Shown piece after piece: positions 1 to 8,170 of a stretch of DNA of 21,280 nt (positions within the stretch are counted from its first letter, which is position 1; each line of letters opens with the position of its first letter). Under the pieces are notes generated by a model, which was given only the letters and a program-made list of their open reading frames with translations, was not told where the DNA came from and made no database searches. The stretch spans positions 1-21,280 of the forward strand of contig DDDX01000054.1 in the NCBI GenBank assembly GCA_002339085.1. The letters run 5' to 3'. Made by a program: the position numbers and the translations under genes. This DNA comes from Cellvibrionales bacterium UBA1969 (GTDB lineage Bacteria; Pseudomonadota; Gammaproteobacteria; Pseudomonadales; UBA7434).

Positions 1-1139
1 ATCATCATGCGGCCGCTCGTGATGCGGCTCGTAAGTCGGCGGTGCTATTAAAAAATGCGAACCAGATTTTACCGCTTGATCGAGCGGATCAAACGATTGC
101 GGTAATTGGGCCCTTAGCTAACGACAAAGACAGTCCCTTAGGAAACTGGCGTGCCATGGCAGTTGCTCAATCGGCGGTGTCGTTGCTTGAGGGGGTTCGT
201 TCTGCCGTTGCGGATGATGACCGGGTGTTGTATGCGGAAGGTGCGGCCTTGGTAACTGGCCCGCGCGCCTTTGCCAGTTATCTGACATTAAATGAGGAGG
301 ATCGCTCTGGCTTTGCAGCGGCAGTTGCTGCCGCCAAGCAGGCTGATGTGGTGATTATGGCGTTGGGTGAAGACTCCTATCAGTCGGGCGAGGGCCGCAG
401 TCGGACCATGTTGGACTTGACTGGCCTTCAGCAGGAGTTATTTGATGCGGTTGCGGCAGTGAATGATCGTATTGTATTAGTGTTAATGACAGGTCGACCG
501 TTGGTGATTGGCGATCTTGCCGATCGTTCGGCAGCCGTTCTGCAAGCCTGGCATGCGGGCTCACAGGCGGGCCATGGTCTGGCCGATGTCTTGTTTGGTG
601 ATTACAACCCCTCGGGTAAATTACCGATGAGTTTTCCGCATAATGTCGGTCAGTTGCCCTTATATTACAATCAGAAAAATACCGGCCGTCCTGGCCCTGG
701 CGGCGATGTTTTTTGGTCGCGATATGCTGATGCGCCTAATGAAGCACTCTATCCTTTCGGTTATGGTTTGAGTTATACGAGTTTTGAGTACAGCGAACTT
801 GCGTTAACGCAGTCGACGCTTCCGCTCGGTGAGCAAGTGGCGGTGACCATTCAGTTAACTAACAGTGGCGCGCATGCAGGCAGTGAGGTTGTGCAATTAT
901 ATATTCGTGACCATGTAGCTAGCACCATTCGCCCATTAAAGGAACTTAAAGGCTTCCAAAAAGTCAGCTTGGCTGCTGGCGAAACTCAGCAGTTACGTTT
1001 TATTTTGGGCTCTGATGAATTGGGCTTTTATAGCGGCGATGGTCGTTTCCAGATCGAGCCGGGTAGTTTTGATGTATTTGTTGGTGGCAACTCTGTCGAT
1101 ACGCTTCAGACTAGCTTTGAATGGCTTGAGGTTGAGTAA
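1..1139 (+). CDS. bglX: Beta-glucosidase, glycoside hydrolase family 3 (3' part of gene)
   Basis: The reading frame is open from base 3 to the TAA at 1137-1139, so the gene enters from outside the window and its start is missing. The visible part (about 378 residues) begins with AARKSAVLLKN, the sequence opening the GH3 C-terminal alpha/beta domain. It continues through SGEGRSR (likely carrying the acid/base Glu), LFGDYNPSGKLPMSFP and YPFGYGLSYTSFEY. It ends in a fibronectin III-like domain (GSEVVQLYIRD, LKGFQKVSLAAGE). These are hallmarks of BglX-type periplasmic beta-glucosidases, which remove terminal beta-linked glucose from oligosaccharides. The N-terminal barrel with the nucleophile Asp, and any signal peptide, lie upstream, so substrate and location cannot be read here. 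It converges on the next gene with a 9-base gap and no clear hairpin. A GH3 xylosidase remains possible. Confidence 0.9.
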   Translation, partial: HHAAARDAARKSAVLLKNANQILPLDRADQTIAVIGPLANDKDSPLGNWRAMAVAQSAVSLLEGVRSAVADDDRVLYAEGAALVTGPRAFASYLTLNEEDRSGFAAAVAAAKQADVVIMALGEDSYQSGEGRSRTMLDLTGLQQELFDAVAAVNDRIVLVLMTGRPLVIGDLADRSAAVLQAWHAGSQAGHGLADVLFGDYNPSGKLPMSFPHNVGQLPLYYNQKNTGRPGPGGDVFWSRYADAPNEALYPFGYGLSYTSFEYSELALTQSTLPLGEQVAVTIQLTNSGAHAGSEVVQLYIRDHVASTIRPLKELKGFQKVSLAAGETQQLRFILGSDELGFYSGDGRFQIEPGSFDVFVGGNSVDTLQTSFEWLEVE

Positions 1140-1148
1140 ATGACGGTG

Positions 1149-1613
1149 TTACTCCGACATCAGCTTGTCGCGAACAGCCATTAATATTTTGCCGTAGTAA
1201 TTTTGTCCTCTGCGATCTCGGCCGCAGCCCCAAAAGTAATCGTATTGACTGTTTTCAATGATTTGATTGGGATATGAGTCTATCAACTGCTTAGCTATTT
1301 CAGGGTAGGAACGACATTTAGTATAGATAGCTCGTGTCATAAAAGCCTGTTTAGTCGATTTCCAGTCGCCACGGATTTTTTTTAATCGTGAGCGACCTGT
1401 TTTGCGGGCTTGCCTAGGGTTTTTTGCCTCACGAATGTTAGCCTGATGTTCAGGATCGGTAAATTTCATTGCTTGAAAATAATGTTCGACACTAGGCCAA
1501 ATAGCACCGTCCAGTTTAAATGGCGAGTATGCGAAGCTCGATAGAGGTTCACTGCTATCACTGCGCGATAAAAAGATTGCTTGTTGGTTAATATCTGGAA
1601 AAATCGCCATCAT
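1149..1613 (-). CDS. NADAR/YbiA-family N-glycosidase (DUF1768)
   Basis: This 154-residue protein matches the NADAR (DUF1768, YbiA-like) family in length and motifs: an N-terminal LSSFAYSPFKLDG, then WPSVEHYFQAMKF near residues 39-51, a basic ARKTGRSR stretch, and a C-terminal YDYFWGCGRDRRGQNYYGK block. Characterised members hydrolyse the N-glycosidic bond of damaged, reactive riboflavin-pathway intermediates; other relatives act on ADP-ribose-type substrates, so the exact substrate is not fixed by sequence. ATG codons at 1613 and 1610 are both possible starts and neither has a strong ribosome binding site. It lies 36 bases downstream of the carbonic anhydrase on the same strand and is probably co-transcribed with it. 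No truncation is seen. Confidence 0.82.
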   Translation of the reverse strand: MMAIFPDINQQAIFLSRSDSSEPLSSFAYSPFKLDGAIWPSVEHYFQAMKFTDPEHQANIREAKNPRQARKTGRSRLKKIRGDWKSTKQAFMTRAIYTKCRSYPEIAKQLIDSYPNQIIENSQYDYFWGCGRDRRGQNYYGKILMAVRDKLMSE

Positions 1614-1649
1614 TAAGTGCTCAATGTATGCAAAAGGTTGATGCTGTGG

Positions 1650-2288
1650 CTAATAAAGTGTTTCAAACTGTTGCTGCTCACTATTATAATTTTCTAATTG
1701 CCCATTAGCGAGATTAAAATACCAGCCATGCAAGGTCATTTTTCCGTATTTTAATTTATCCTTAACCCATGGATACGCTTTGAGTCGATCTAGTGAGCAG
1801 ATAATCGATCGCCGACTGCAACAACAAGATTGCTCATCGAGACTGTCATGGGGCATATCGGTTAAGACCTGTTTTGCAGTCGGTTCAAGTAAGGCTGTCC
1901 ATTTGTCTAATGCTTGTTCGGCATCAACCCTATCCATTAAGCGAGTAAGTAAGGATCGAACGCCACCACAGCGCGAATGGCCCATCACAATAATCTGTTC
2001 AATATTCAAATAACAGACGGCGAATTGAATGGCCGCCTGCGTTTCTTGGTAAGCACTGTCTTGTTGGAAGGGTGGCACGATATTGGCCATGTTGCGAATC
2101 ACCATTAAATCACCGGTTTCTGCATGGGTAATAATGGCGGGATCAACCCTCGAATCGCAGCAGGCGATTATTAAAATTTTAGAATGTGCACCATATTGGG
2201 ACAATTTGGAGAATTTGCCATCCACATCACTTTGATAGTCGAGTTGGAATTGCTTAAACCCATCAATTAAGTGCTTGATTTCATTCAT
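1650..2288 (-). CDS. can: Beta-class carbonic anhydrase
   Basis: It catalyses reversible hydration of CO2 to bicarbonate in the cytoplasm. The protein carries both family signatures: CCDSRVDP (zinc Cys and the Asp-Arg dyad), and HSRCGG (zinc His and Cys). The opening MNEIKHLIDGFKQFQ is typical of the family start, so I use the ATG at 2288 (212 residues). An in-frame TTG at 2324 would add 12 residues, but neither position has a good ribosome binding site. The C-terminal part, including LHGWYFNLANGQLENY, is intact. It is followed after 36 bases by the NADAR gene and is divergent from the FAD oxidoreductase at 2562. Whether it is closer to Can or CynT cannot be decided; no cyanase gene is nearby. 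Confidence 0.92.
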   Translation of the reverse strand: MNEIKHLIDGFKQFQLDYQSDVDGKFSKLSQYGAHSKILIIACCDSRVDPAIITHAETGDLMVIRNMANIVPPFQQDSAYQETQAAIQFAVCYLNIEQIIVMGHSRCGGVRSLLTRLMDRVDAEQALDKWTALLEPTAKQVLTDMPHDSLDEQSCCCSRRSIICSLDRLKAYPWVKDKLKYGKMTLHGWYFNLANGQLENYNSEQQQFETLY

Positions 2289-2561
2289 ATAAATAGCCAG
2301 CCTAAGGAGGTTGCTAGTGATCAAAAAAACATGTCACAATCTTATGAGCAATTTTTAGACCAAACTTAGGCGTGGCTAGAGTAATCGCGATAGTTATCGA
2401 GTTAAATTGCTAGGTAAACAGATATGAAATGAGTCTAGCTAACCGAGAATCGCGTATTTTAAAATAGCATTCATGATGCGGTTGATCGCATTATCAGGAT
2501 AGCTCGGCTATAGCAAAATCTACCGTTTAGAAAAATTCACTCAGCAAATGAAACGTTTATT
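2289..2561. other. Divergent intergenic region with short inverted repeats
   Basis: These 273 bases separate the divergent carbonic anhydrase and FAD oxidoreductase genes and should hold both promoters. No credible gene is visible. Direct reading shows a perfect 12-bp AT palindrome, TATTTTAAAATA, at 2455-2466; an inverted repeat ATGCG-N6-CGCAT at 2476-2491; and another, ATAGC-TCG-GCTAT, at 2499-2511. I could not pick a convincing -35/-10 pair. The repeats may be operators but are short enough to arise by chance. Confidence 0.35.
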
Positions 2562-3644
2562 ATGAAGAGTCTTCTGTCTGAAAAACAATACGATATAGCT
2601 GTTATTGGCGCAGGTATAGCCGGTAGTTATTGTGCCGACCGTTTGCAGGACGCGGACTTGCAAGTTTGTATCATCGATAAAAGTCGAGGCACTGGCGGAA
2701 GAGCCTCAAGCAAGCGTCTCTCTAATGACAATGCTTCAGCCCATGCCAATGCTGGCACGCCGTCAAGTTGTGAGCTAGGCGCTCCTTTTTTTCATCTTGA
2801 GGATCAGCAGTTGGCCGCGTCAGTAAATCGCTGGTTGGCTGCGGGCGTGATTGCGCCGTGGCCAGCTGCAGATCAACAGAATCAAAGCGCCTTCACAGGT
2901 ACGCCGACTATGTCGGCACTTACGCGTCATTTGATTCAGCACTGTGACTTTTTCGGCAGTGAAAAAATCAGTGTTATTGAACGCGACGGCAATGCTTGGC
3001 GATTGCTTAATGATAGCTATCAGTGTCGAATCCAGGCGAAACGGTTAATTATTACTGCGCCGGCCGCTCAAAGTGCTATTTTGTTAAGCGGCTCTGTTGC
3101 GCCAGAAGCATGGCTGCTTGATGCTCATCGGGCCAGCCTTGTCTGTGCGCCACAATGGGCGACGGCGATCAGCCCCAGCTTGGACCTTGTTTTAAGCCAA
3201 GCTCAGATCGATGCCTTGCAAGCATTGCCTGCCGTTGTTGAATGTAGAGCTGGGCCTATTGCCCGTATTATTTTTGACAGTCAAAAGCCACAGCGAACCT
3301 CGTCTCAGTTTCAGTGGGTATTGCAGGCTGATCAAGGTTGGAGTCGGCGGGTAATAGATGCCGATAATCAATGGGTCTCTGAGCAATTAATGAGGGTATT
3401 TACTGATTGGCTTAATGATCAACAAGATTATCGATTTGAATCCGCTGATTTTAGTTGTTTGCCGGCCCATCGTTGGCGTTGGGGCCGTCACCATTCCAGT
3501 ACTGCCTCAGCATCACTATTCGACTATCGCTGGAGTGAGGCCTTAGGACTTGCTATTGCTGCAGACTGGCTGGGTGAGGGCAGTGTTTATGCGGCTATGC
3601 AAAGTGCTGACAATCTCGTCAAAGCGATATTAGAAAGCGAATAG
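2562..3644 (+). CDS. Renalase-like NAD/FAD-dependent oxidoreductase (amine-oxidase fold)
   Basis: The 360-residue protein has an N-terminal Rossmann fold for FAD (VIGAGIAGSYCADRL, about residues 14-28), followed by the flavin-contacting stretch DKSRGTGGRASSKR and ELGAPFF. The C-terminal region has HRWRWGR and then LGLAIAADWLGEGSVYAA, the second FAD-binding element. This layout is that of the renalase-like group (COG3380). Human renalase oxidises off-pathway dihydronicotinamide isomers; bacterial substrates vary and I cannot name one. No signal peptide is seen, so it is presumably cytoplasmic. The ATG at 2562 is the first usable start but lacks a strong ribosome binding site. It converges with the short-chain dehydrogenase with only 12 bases between stops. 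Similar oxidoreductases accompany photolyase and SDR genes in light-inducible clusters of other Gammaproteobacteria (recalled, not checked). Confidence 0.75.
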   Translation: MKSLLSEKQYDIAVIGAGIAGSYCADRLQDADLQVCIIDKSRGTGGRASSKRLSNDNASAHANAGTPSSCELGAPFFHLEDQQLAASVNRWLAAGVIAPWPAADQQNQSAFTGTPTMSALTRHLIQHCDFFGSEKISVIERDGNAWRLLNDSYQCRIQAKRLIITAPAAQSAILLSGSVAPEAWLLDAHRASLVCAPQWATAISPSLDLVLSQAQIDALQALPAVVECRAGPIARIIFDSQKPQRTSSQFQWVLQADQGWSRRVIDADNQWVSEQLMRVFTDWLNDQQDYRFESADFSCLPAHRWRWGRHHSSTASASLFDYRWSEALGLAIAADWLGEGSVYAAMQSADNLVKAILESE

Positions 3645-3656
3645 CTTGCGCCTAGC

Positions 3657-4463
3657 TTACCAATCGATCGTTTGATGATCCCAGTCGAGGTAAGACAGTT
3701 TGCCATCGACAGGTGTTTTAGCTATCAGCGATAACAGCTGACGGGCTACAAAATCAGGTTTAAACAATTTACCCTCAGCAACATTTTTTTGAAACGGTTT
3801 CGATAGTGCTGTGTCAGTAGTTCCTGGATGGAAAGCAATTAACTTCACATTTTTAGCGCGTCTAGCGTATTCGATAGCAGCGGTTTTCAATAACATATTT
3901 AAAGCAGATTTTGATGCGCGGTAGCTGTACCAGCCACCTATTCGGTTATCATTGATACTGCCAACCCTAGCGCTAAGAAAAACCATATGGCAACTTCTTT
4001 TGCCTGCCAGTAAGGGCCTTAAGACTTTTAACCATAAGACCGGTATTATTGTATTGGCGTGAAAGACTTGTTGCATGATTTCGGCATCTAGTTCCTCCAC
4101 ACGTTTTTCCGGTTTAAAGTTCTCGCCATGAAGAATGCCGTTACAAATAAAAACCTGATCAATATGTAAAGGGTCTGTTTTTTTTTGCTCAAGTAATTGC
4201 AGACCAATAGAATTAATCGTGGTTTCATCATAATTGCTAAACAGCCAACAGATGCGCGGATGATCTCTCCATTTCTCTGGGCAAGATGAACGGCTAATCG
4301 CGGTAACTCTTGCTAGCGTTTCATCTTGCAATAATTGGGCTATGAGTGCATCGGCAATACCACTGCTGGCGCCGATCACTAACGCATGGTTTGGCTGTTC
4401 AGTTGATGGATTCACACTGTCCGCTCTATGCTTTATTAAATTTATGGAGTTAGCTAAAGTCAA
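3657..4463 (-). CDS. Short-chain dehydrogenase/reductase (C-factor-like SDR)
   Basis: It is a classical SDR by motif: the cofactor-binding VIGASSGIADAL near residues 29-40, CNGIL in place of the usual NNAG, a conserved Ser in VFLSARVGSI, and the catalytic YSYRASK with Tyr and Lys in YxxxK spacing. FHPGTTDTALSKPF follows, as in the CsgA/C-factor subgroup. Members are NAD(P)-dependent oxidoreductases; the substrate cannot be read. The longest frame starts at a TTG (4463, 268 residues). A GTG at 4415 gives 252 residues and puts the Rossmann strand about 9 residues in, nearer the usual SDR layout, so the true start is uncertain. It is divergent from the peroxidase gene at 4619 and convergent with the FAD oxidoreductase. 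CsgA-like SDRs are frequent neighbours of bacterial photolyases. Confidence 0.82.
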   Translation of the reverse strand: MTLANSINLIKHRADSVNPSTEQPNHALVIGASSGIADALIAQLLQDETLARVTAISRSSCPEKWRDHPRICWLFSNYDETTINSIGLQLLEQKKTDPLHIDQVFICNGILHGENFKPEKRVEELDAEIMQQVFHANTIIPVLWLKVLRPLLAGKRSCHMVFLSARVGSINDNRIGGWYSYRASKSALNMLLKTAAIEYARRAKNVKLIAFHPGTTDTALSKPFQKNVAEGKLFKPDFVARQLLSLIAKTPVDGKLSYLDWDHQTIDW

Positions 4464-4618
4464 AACTTATTTTGATACATTTGAATTACGACTATTTGTC
4501 GCAGCTAGATCAGTATTAAACAGTCTTTAATGCTAAGCTTGAATCTAATCATATCGGTTTGGCGTAAATAAAGGTATGCTTGTTTTTTTGAATAGAATAA
4601 TCTTATGAGGACTCAATC

Positions 4619-5185
4619 ATGGTTTCTACTGTCTTTCAAAGTGTTAATCGATATTTTGTATACGCTGTTATTGGTTTCTTTAATATTGTGTTTAGCACTT
4701 CAAGTTTTGCCGTCTGCGCCGAGATATTTGATCATAAAATGCGTCAACTGCATTCACAAAATCAAATTGATATCTGTCAGTTAGTCGATCAAAAACCGGC
4801 GTTAGTAATAAACACTGCGAGCCATTGTGGCTTTACTCGCCAGTTCAAAGGGCTAGAGAAATTACATCAACAATATTCTGACAGTGGTTTAGTGGTGTTA
4901 GGTTTTGCCAGTGACGATTTTAATCAAGAAGACAAAGATGAATCTAAAGCGGCAGATATTTGCTACGTTAACTATGGCGTAACATTTACCATGCTGGCGC
5001 CCAGCAGTGTTAAGGGTAAGCAGGCTAATCCCGTCTTTCAAGGCTTGAATGAACAGGCAAAATCACCGAGCTGGAACTTCAATAAATATTTGGTTGATAA
5101 GCAGGGCAAAGTCGTCAAGCATTTCGGTAGCAGGGTTTCGCCAGAAAGCAAAGAGTTGGTGCAGGCGATTGAATCTGTATTGTAA
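4619..5185 (+). CDS. Glutathione peroxidase family protein with N-terminal export signal
   Basis: The core shows ASHCGFT with the peroxidatic Cys (a selenocysteine in animal enzymes), GFASDDF, a second Cys in ADICYVNYGVTF that may act as resolving Cys, and WNFNKYLVD carrying the Trp and Asn of the catalytic tetrad. The family reduces hydrogen and lipid peroxides using thioredoxin or glutathione. Residues 1-35 form a hydrophobic signal-like segment ending in a possible signal peptidase site after VCA, so I infer a periplasmic enzyme; E. coli BtuE lacks such an extension. The fourth tetrad residue is usually Gln in an NQF context, but here it is DDF, a substitution I believe occurs in some proteobacterial subgroups. 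The start is well supported by GAGGA at 4607-4611, 7 bases before the ATG. The DUF6482 gene follows 21 bases after the stop. Confidence 0.88.
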   Translation: MVSTVFQSVNRYFVYAVIGFFNIVFSTSSFAVCAEIFDHKMRQLHSQNQIDICQLVDQKPALVINTASHCGFTRQFKGLEKLHQQYSDSGLVVLGFASDDFNQEDKDESKAADICYVNYGVTFTMLAPSSVKGKQANPVFQGLNEQAKSPSWNFNKYLVDKQGKVVKHFGSRVSPESKELVQAIESVL

Positions 5186-5206
5186 TCACTGCTTAATTCT
5201 GAGCTT

Positions 5207-5506
5207 ATGCTAAAAATCTCAATTAATCGTTTAGCCGATATTGGCCTCATTGCAGATTTAGAAATTCTATCTATTGACTGCGCACTCTATACCGTGCGTG
5301 TGGTTATTCAAGGACAGCAATATCGCGTGGTAAATAAGCACGATAAGCCCTATGTAAAAAACTCAGTCGAGCATATCAAGAAAGATTTACAAGGTTGTCA
5401 GATTGCTAACATCGCTCTGGTTCATCAAAGCGCTTTTGATGAAATGGTAGGTCAGCCTGACCGAGAAGCAAGCAATGCTATTAGGGTGCCATTAAGTTTA
5501 AATTAA
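5207..5506 (+). CDS. DUF6482 family small protein
   Basis: This 99-residue soluble protein has no recognisable catalytic motif. Its layout matches the DUF6482 family of pseudomonads and relatives: an N-terminal amphipathic stretch with DLEILSIDCALYTVRV, then a beta-rich QQYRVVN, a central helix (VEHIKKDLQG), a conserved segment ALVHQSAFDEMVGQ, and a C-terminal IRVPLSL. The function is unknown. The gene sits 21 bases after the glutathione peroxidase and 30 bases before the photolyase-like gene, so the three are probably transcribed together, which hints at a stress-related role. The ribosome binding site is weak. The family name is from memory and should be checked against a profile. Confidence 0.65.
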   Translation: MLKISINRLADIGLIADLEILSIDCALYTVRVVIQGQQYRVVNKHDKPYVKNSVEHIKKDLQGCQIANIALVHQSAFDEMVGQPDREASNAIRVPLSLN

Positions 5507-5536
5507 TCATTCCTCCATCTCCTTCCCGCTATTAAG

Positions 5537-7048
5537 ATGAGTTTTATGTCCAAGTCTTCAGTATTAATGGTCTTGCCCCATCAGTTGTTTAAACAGCATT
5601 TGGGCTTAGGCAATTCCCCCGCTAAGATTGTATTAGTCGAAGCTCCCTTACACTTTGATATTGCTCGCGCGGGCGCTTGGCACCATAAGCAACAATTGGT
5701 ACTGCAGCGTGCCGCAATGAAGGCCTATCAAAACTATTTGCAGGAACTCGGGCACGAAGTGGGTTATTACGATGCTGAGTCGAAAGTCTTGTTTGGCGTA
5801 ATGGCCGATCTAGGCACTGATAAGCTAATGGTTATGGATCCGGTTAATACCAAGCTGAAAGGTTTTATTCAATCGGCAGCGACTGCCCACCATATTGAGA
5901 TTCAATGGCTCGAGTCACAGGGGTTTATTAACAGTCATGCTGAAAATACAGATTATCGAGCGGCGCGCAAGCGTTGGTTTATGGCTGATTTTTATCAGCA
6001 GCAACGGAAAAAACTCAATATTCTTATGGATAATGGTAAGCCTTTAGGGGGTAAGTGGAGTTTTGATGCTGATAATCGAAAGAAAATCCCTAAAGCGAAG
6101 CGCGTTGATATTCCTGAGTTAGATTTCCCTGTCGGCAACGCATATGTCGATGAGGCGCAAGCTTATATCGATCGGCGGTTTTCAAAAGCCTTTGGCCAAG
6201 CCGATAAGTTTTACTATCCGATTACGTTTACTGCGGCCGAGCAATGGCTGGAGCAGTTTTTTTTGCAACGTTTTTCCCGCTTTGGTGACTATGAAGATGC
6301 TTTAGTCCCACAACAGAATTGGCTCTACCACAGTATTCTTTCGCCGATGATGAATATAGGTCTATTAACACCAATGCAGGTGGTTAATGCGGCCTTGGCC
6401 TATGCCCAACGTGACGATATTGAGCCCATTTCGCTGGCCAGTTTAGAAGGTTTTATTCGGCAAATTATTGGCTGGCGTGAATTTATGCGCGCGACTTATG
6501 ATGACCTCGGTCCGACCATGCGCAGTGGCAATCATTGGCAGCATAAGCACCGCTTACCTAACAGCTTTTATCAGGGTACGACCGGCATCGATCCCATCGA
6601 TGACGTCGTCACTCGGGTATTAGATACCGGCTATTGCCATCATATTGAGCGTTTGATGGTGATGGGCGGATTTATGTTTCTCTGCGAGATTCACCCCGAT
6701 GATATTTATCGTTGGTTTATGAGTTTGTTTGTCGATGCTTATGACTGGGTCATGGTGCCGAATGTCTATGCGATGAGTCAGCATGCCGACGGCGGCTTAA
6801 TTACTACTAAACCCTATTTTTCAGGCTCGGCTTATTTACGCAAAATGGGTTATGACACAAAAGGTGAGTGGTCAGATTTATGGGATGCTTTGTATTGGCG
6901 CTGGATTTGGCGCCAACGCACAAAGTTGGCTAAAAATCCGCGCTGGGCAATGATGTGTCGGCTTGCCGAAAAGATGGACAGTGATAAGATGAATCGTCAC
7001 CTTCAGCTTGCCGAAGACTATCTAGCCGGTTTTGAAGCCTACCATTAA
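5537..7048 (+). CDS. Cryptochrome/photolyase family protein, FeS-BCP/(6-4) photolyase-like, without Fe-S cysteines
   Basis: This 503-residue protein belongs to the COG3046 class of bacterial cryptochromes and prokaryotic (6-4) photolyases. It has an N-terminal alpha/beta antenna domain with MVLPHQLF, then DYRAARKRWFMADFY and GGKWSFDADNRKK, and a C-terminal FAD domain with IRQIIGWREFMR, GYCHHIERLMVMGGF, DAYDWVMVPNVYAMSQ and ADGG. Members use blue light and FAD to repair (6-4) photoproducts or to signal. Characterised members bind a [4Fe-4S] cluster through four Cys, three of them in a CxxC-x12-C segment just after the KPY motif. Here that segment reads YLRKMGYDTKGEWSDLWDAL with no Cys, and the whole protein has only three (C367, C383, C474). 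ATG codons at 5537 and 5546 are both possible starts. It is probably co-transcribed with the two genes upstream. Confidence 0.88.
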   Translation: MSFMSKSSVLMVLPHQLFKQHLGLGNSPAKIVLVEAPLHFDIARAGAWHHKQQLVLQRAAMKAYQNYLQELGHEVGYYDAESKVLFGVMADLGTDKLMVMDPVNTKLKGFIQSAATAHHIEIQWLESQGFINSHAENTDYRAARKRWFMADFYQQQRKKLNILMDNGKPLGGKWSFDADNRKKIPKAKRVDIPELDFPVGNAYVDEAQAYIDRRFSKAFGQADKFYYPITFTAAEQWLEQFFLQRFSRFGDYEDALVPQQNWLYHSILSPMMNIGLLTPMQVVNAALAYAQRDDIEPISLASLEGFIRQIIGWREFMRATYDDLGPTMRSGNHWQHKHRLPNSFYQGTTGIDPIDDVVTRVLDTGYCHHIERLMVMGGFMFLCEIHPDDIYRWFMSLFVDAYDWVMVPNVYAMSQHADGGLITTKPYFSGSAYLRKMGYDTKGEWSDLWDALYWRWIWRQRTKLAKNPRWAMMCRLAEKMDSDKMNRHLQLAEDYLAGFEAYH

Positions 7049-7135
7049 TTCAATGGTACTCAGCTAGACTATTTACAGTGAATATCGACTGGCAAAAGGC
7101 TATTATTAAGCAACACTCTTTTGGTAGCGGCGATC

Positions 7136-8170
7136 ATGACTGAAAAACATTCAAATCACACTGACAACCCTCGAGTGCTGACCGGCATTACTACCACCGG
7201 CAGCCCGCATTTAGGTAATTATGTGGGCGCGATTAAACCCGCTATCCAAGCCAGTCAATCTAGCGATGTTGATTCATTTTTATTTTTAGCCGACTACCAC
7301 GCTATGATCAAAAGTCATGAGCCTGAAAAAATTCATCAGTCGAGCATGGAAATTGCGGCGACATGGTTGGCACTGGGCTTAGATCCTGAGCAAGTGACTT
7401 TTTATCGTCAGTCTGATGTGCCTGAAATTATGGAGTTATCGTGGATCTTAACCTGTTGGACGGCTAAGGGTTTAATGAATCGAGCGCATGCATACAAGGC
7501 CAGCGTGCAAGGCAATGAAGCGAATAATGACGATGCTGATTTTGGCATTACTATGGGTTTATTCAGCTATCCGGTCCTTATGGCTGCAGATATTTTAATG
7601 TTTAATGGCCAGCAAATACCTGTCGGCCGCGATCAGATTCAGCATGTCGAAATGGCCCGTGATATTGCTCAGCGATTTAATCACCACTATGGTCCGCACT
7701 TTGCCTTGCCTGAAGCAGTAATTGACGACAATGTCGCTGTTTTGCAAGGTTTAGATGGTCGTAAAATGAGTAAGAGTTATAACAACACAATTCCGTTATT
7801 TGAGACTGAGAAAAAACTCAAAAAATCGATAAATAAAATCAAGACTAATCTGTTAGAGCCAGGCGAACCGAAAGACGCCGATGATTCAACGGTTTTTCAA
7901 ATTTGGCAGGCCTTTGCCAGTGCCGAACAGATCGCTGATATGCGGCAGCAATTTGCCGACGGGATTGCTTGGGGCGATGCGAAGAAGTGTTTGTTTGAAT
8001 TGGTCAACCAAGAATTAGCTCAGCCTCGCGAGCGCTATGCCGAATTAATCGCAGACCCTGCGGCTATGGAGGCAATACTGGCATCGGGCGCCGAAAAGGC
8101 GCGCGCGGTGACCGTGCCTAAGTTAGCTGAAATCCGCTCAGCGATTGGGATTCGGCCAATGTGTGCTTAG
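7136..8170 (+). CDS. trpS: Tryptophan-tRNA ligase
   Basis: A class I aminoacyl-tRNA synthetase that charges tRNA-Trp with tryptophan in the cytoplasm. The HIGH-type signature is PHLGN at residues 24-28, KMSKS is at residues 210-214, and the TrpS-typical DYHAMIK, GLFSYPVLMAADIL and VGRDQIQHVE segments are in place. I use the ATG at 7136 (344 residues); an in-frame TTG at 7121 would add five residues with no family support. It follows the photolyase gene after 87 bases, where no strong promoter stands out, so read-through from upstream is possible. Its TAG overlaps by a few bases the stop codon of the malate synthase relic on the opposite strand. No unusual residue is seen. Confidence 0.95.
   Translation: MTEKHSNHTDNPRVLTGITTTGSPHLGNYVGAIKPAIQASQSSDVDSFLFLADYHAMIKSHEPEKIHQSSMEIAATWLALGLDPEQVTFYRQSDVPEIMELSWILTCWTAKGLMNRAHAYKASVQGNEANNDDADFGITMGLFSYPVLMAADILMFNGQQIPVGRDQIQHVEMARDIAQRFNHHYGPHFALPEAVIDDNVAVLQGLDGRKMSKSYNNTIPLFETEKKLKKSINKIKTNLLEPGEPKDADDSTVFQIWQAFASAEQIADMRQQFADGIAWGDAKKCLFELVNQELAQPRERYAELIADPAAMEAILASGAEKARAVTVPKLAEIRSAIGIRPMCA

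Noticed and set aside
2288..2324. Ribosome binding site AAGGAGG at 2304-2310 for a plus-strand gene
   Set aside because: No plus-strand frame begins at a suitable distance after it, and on the minus strand it reads as the complement, so it cannot serve the carbonic anhydrase.
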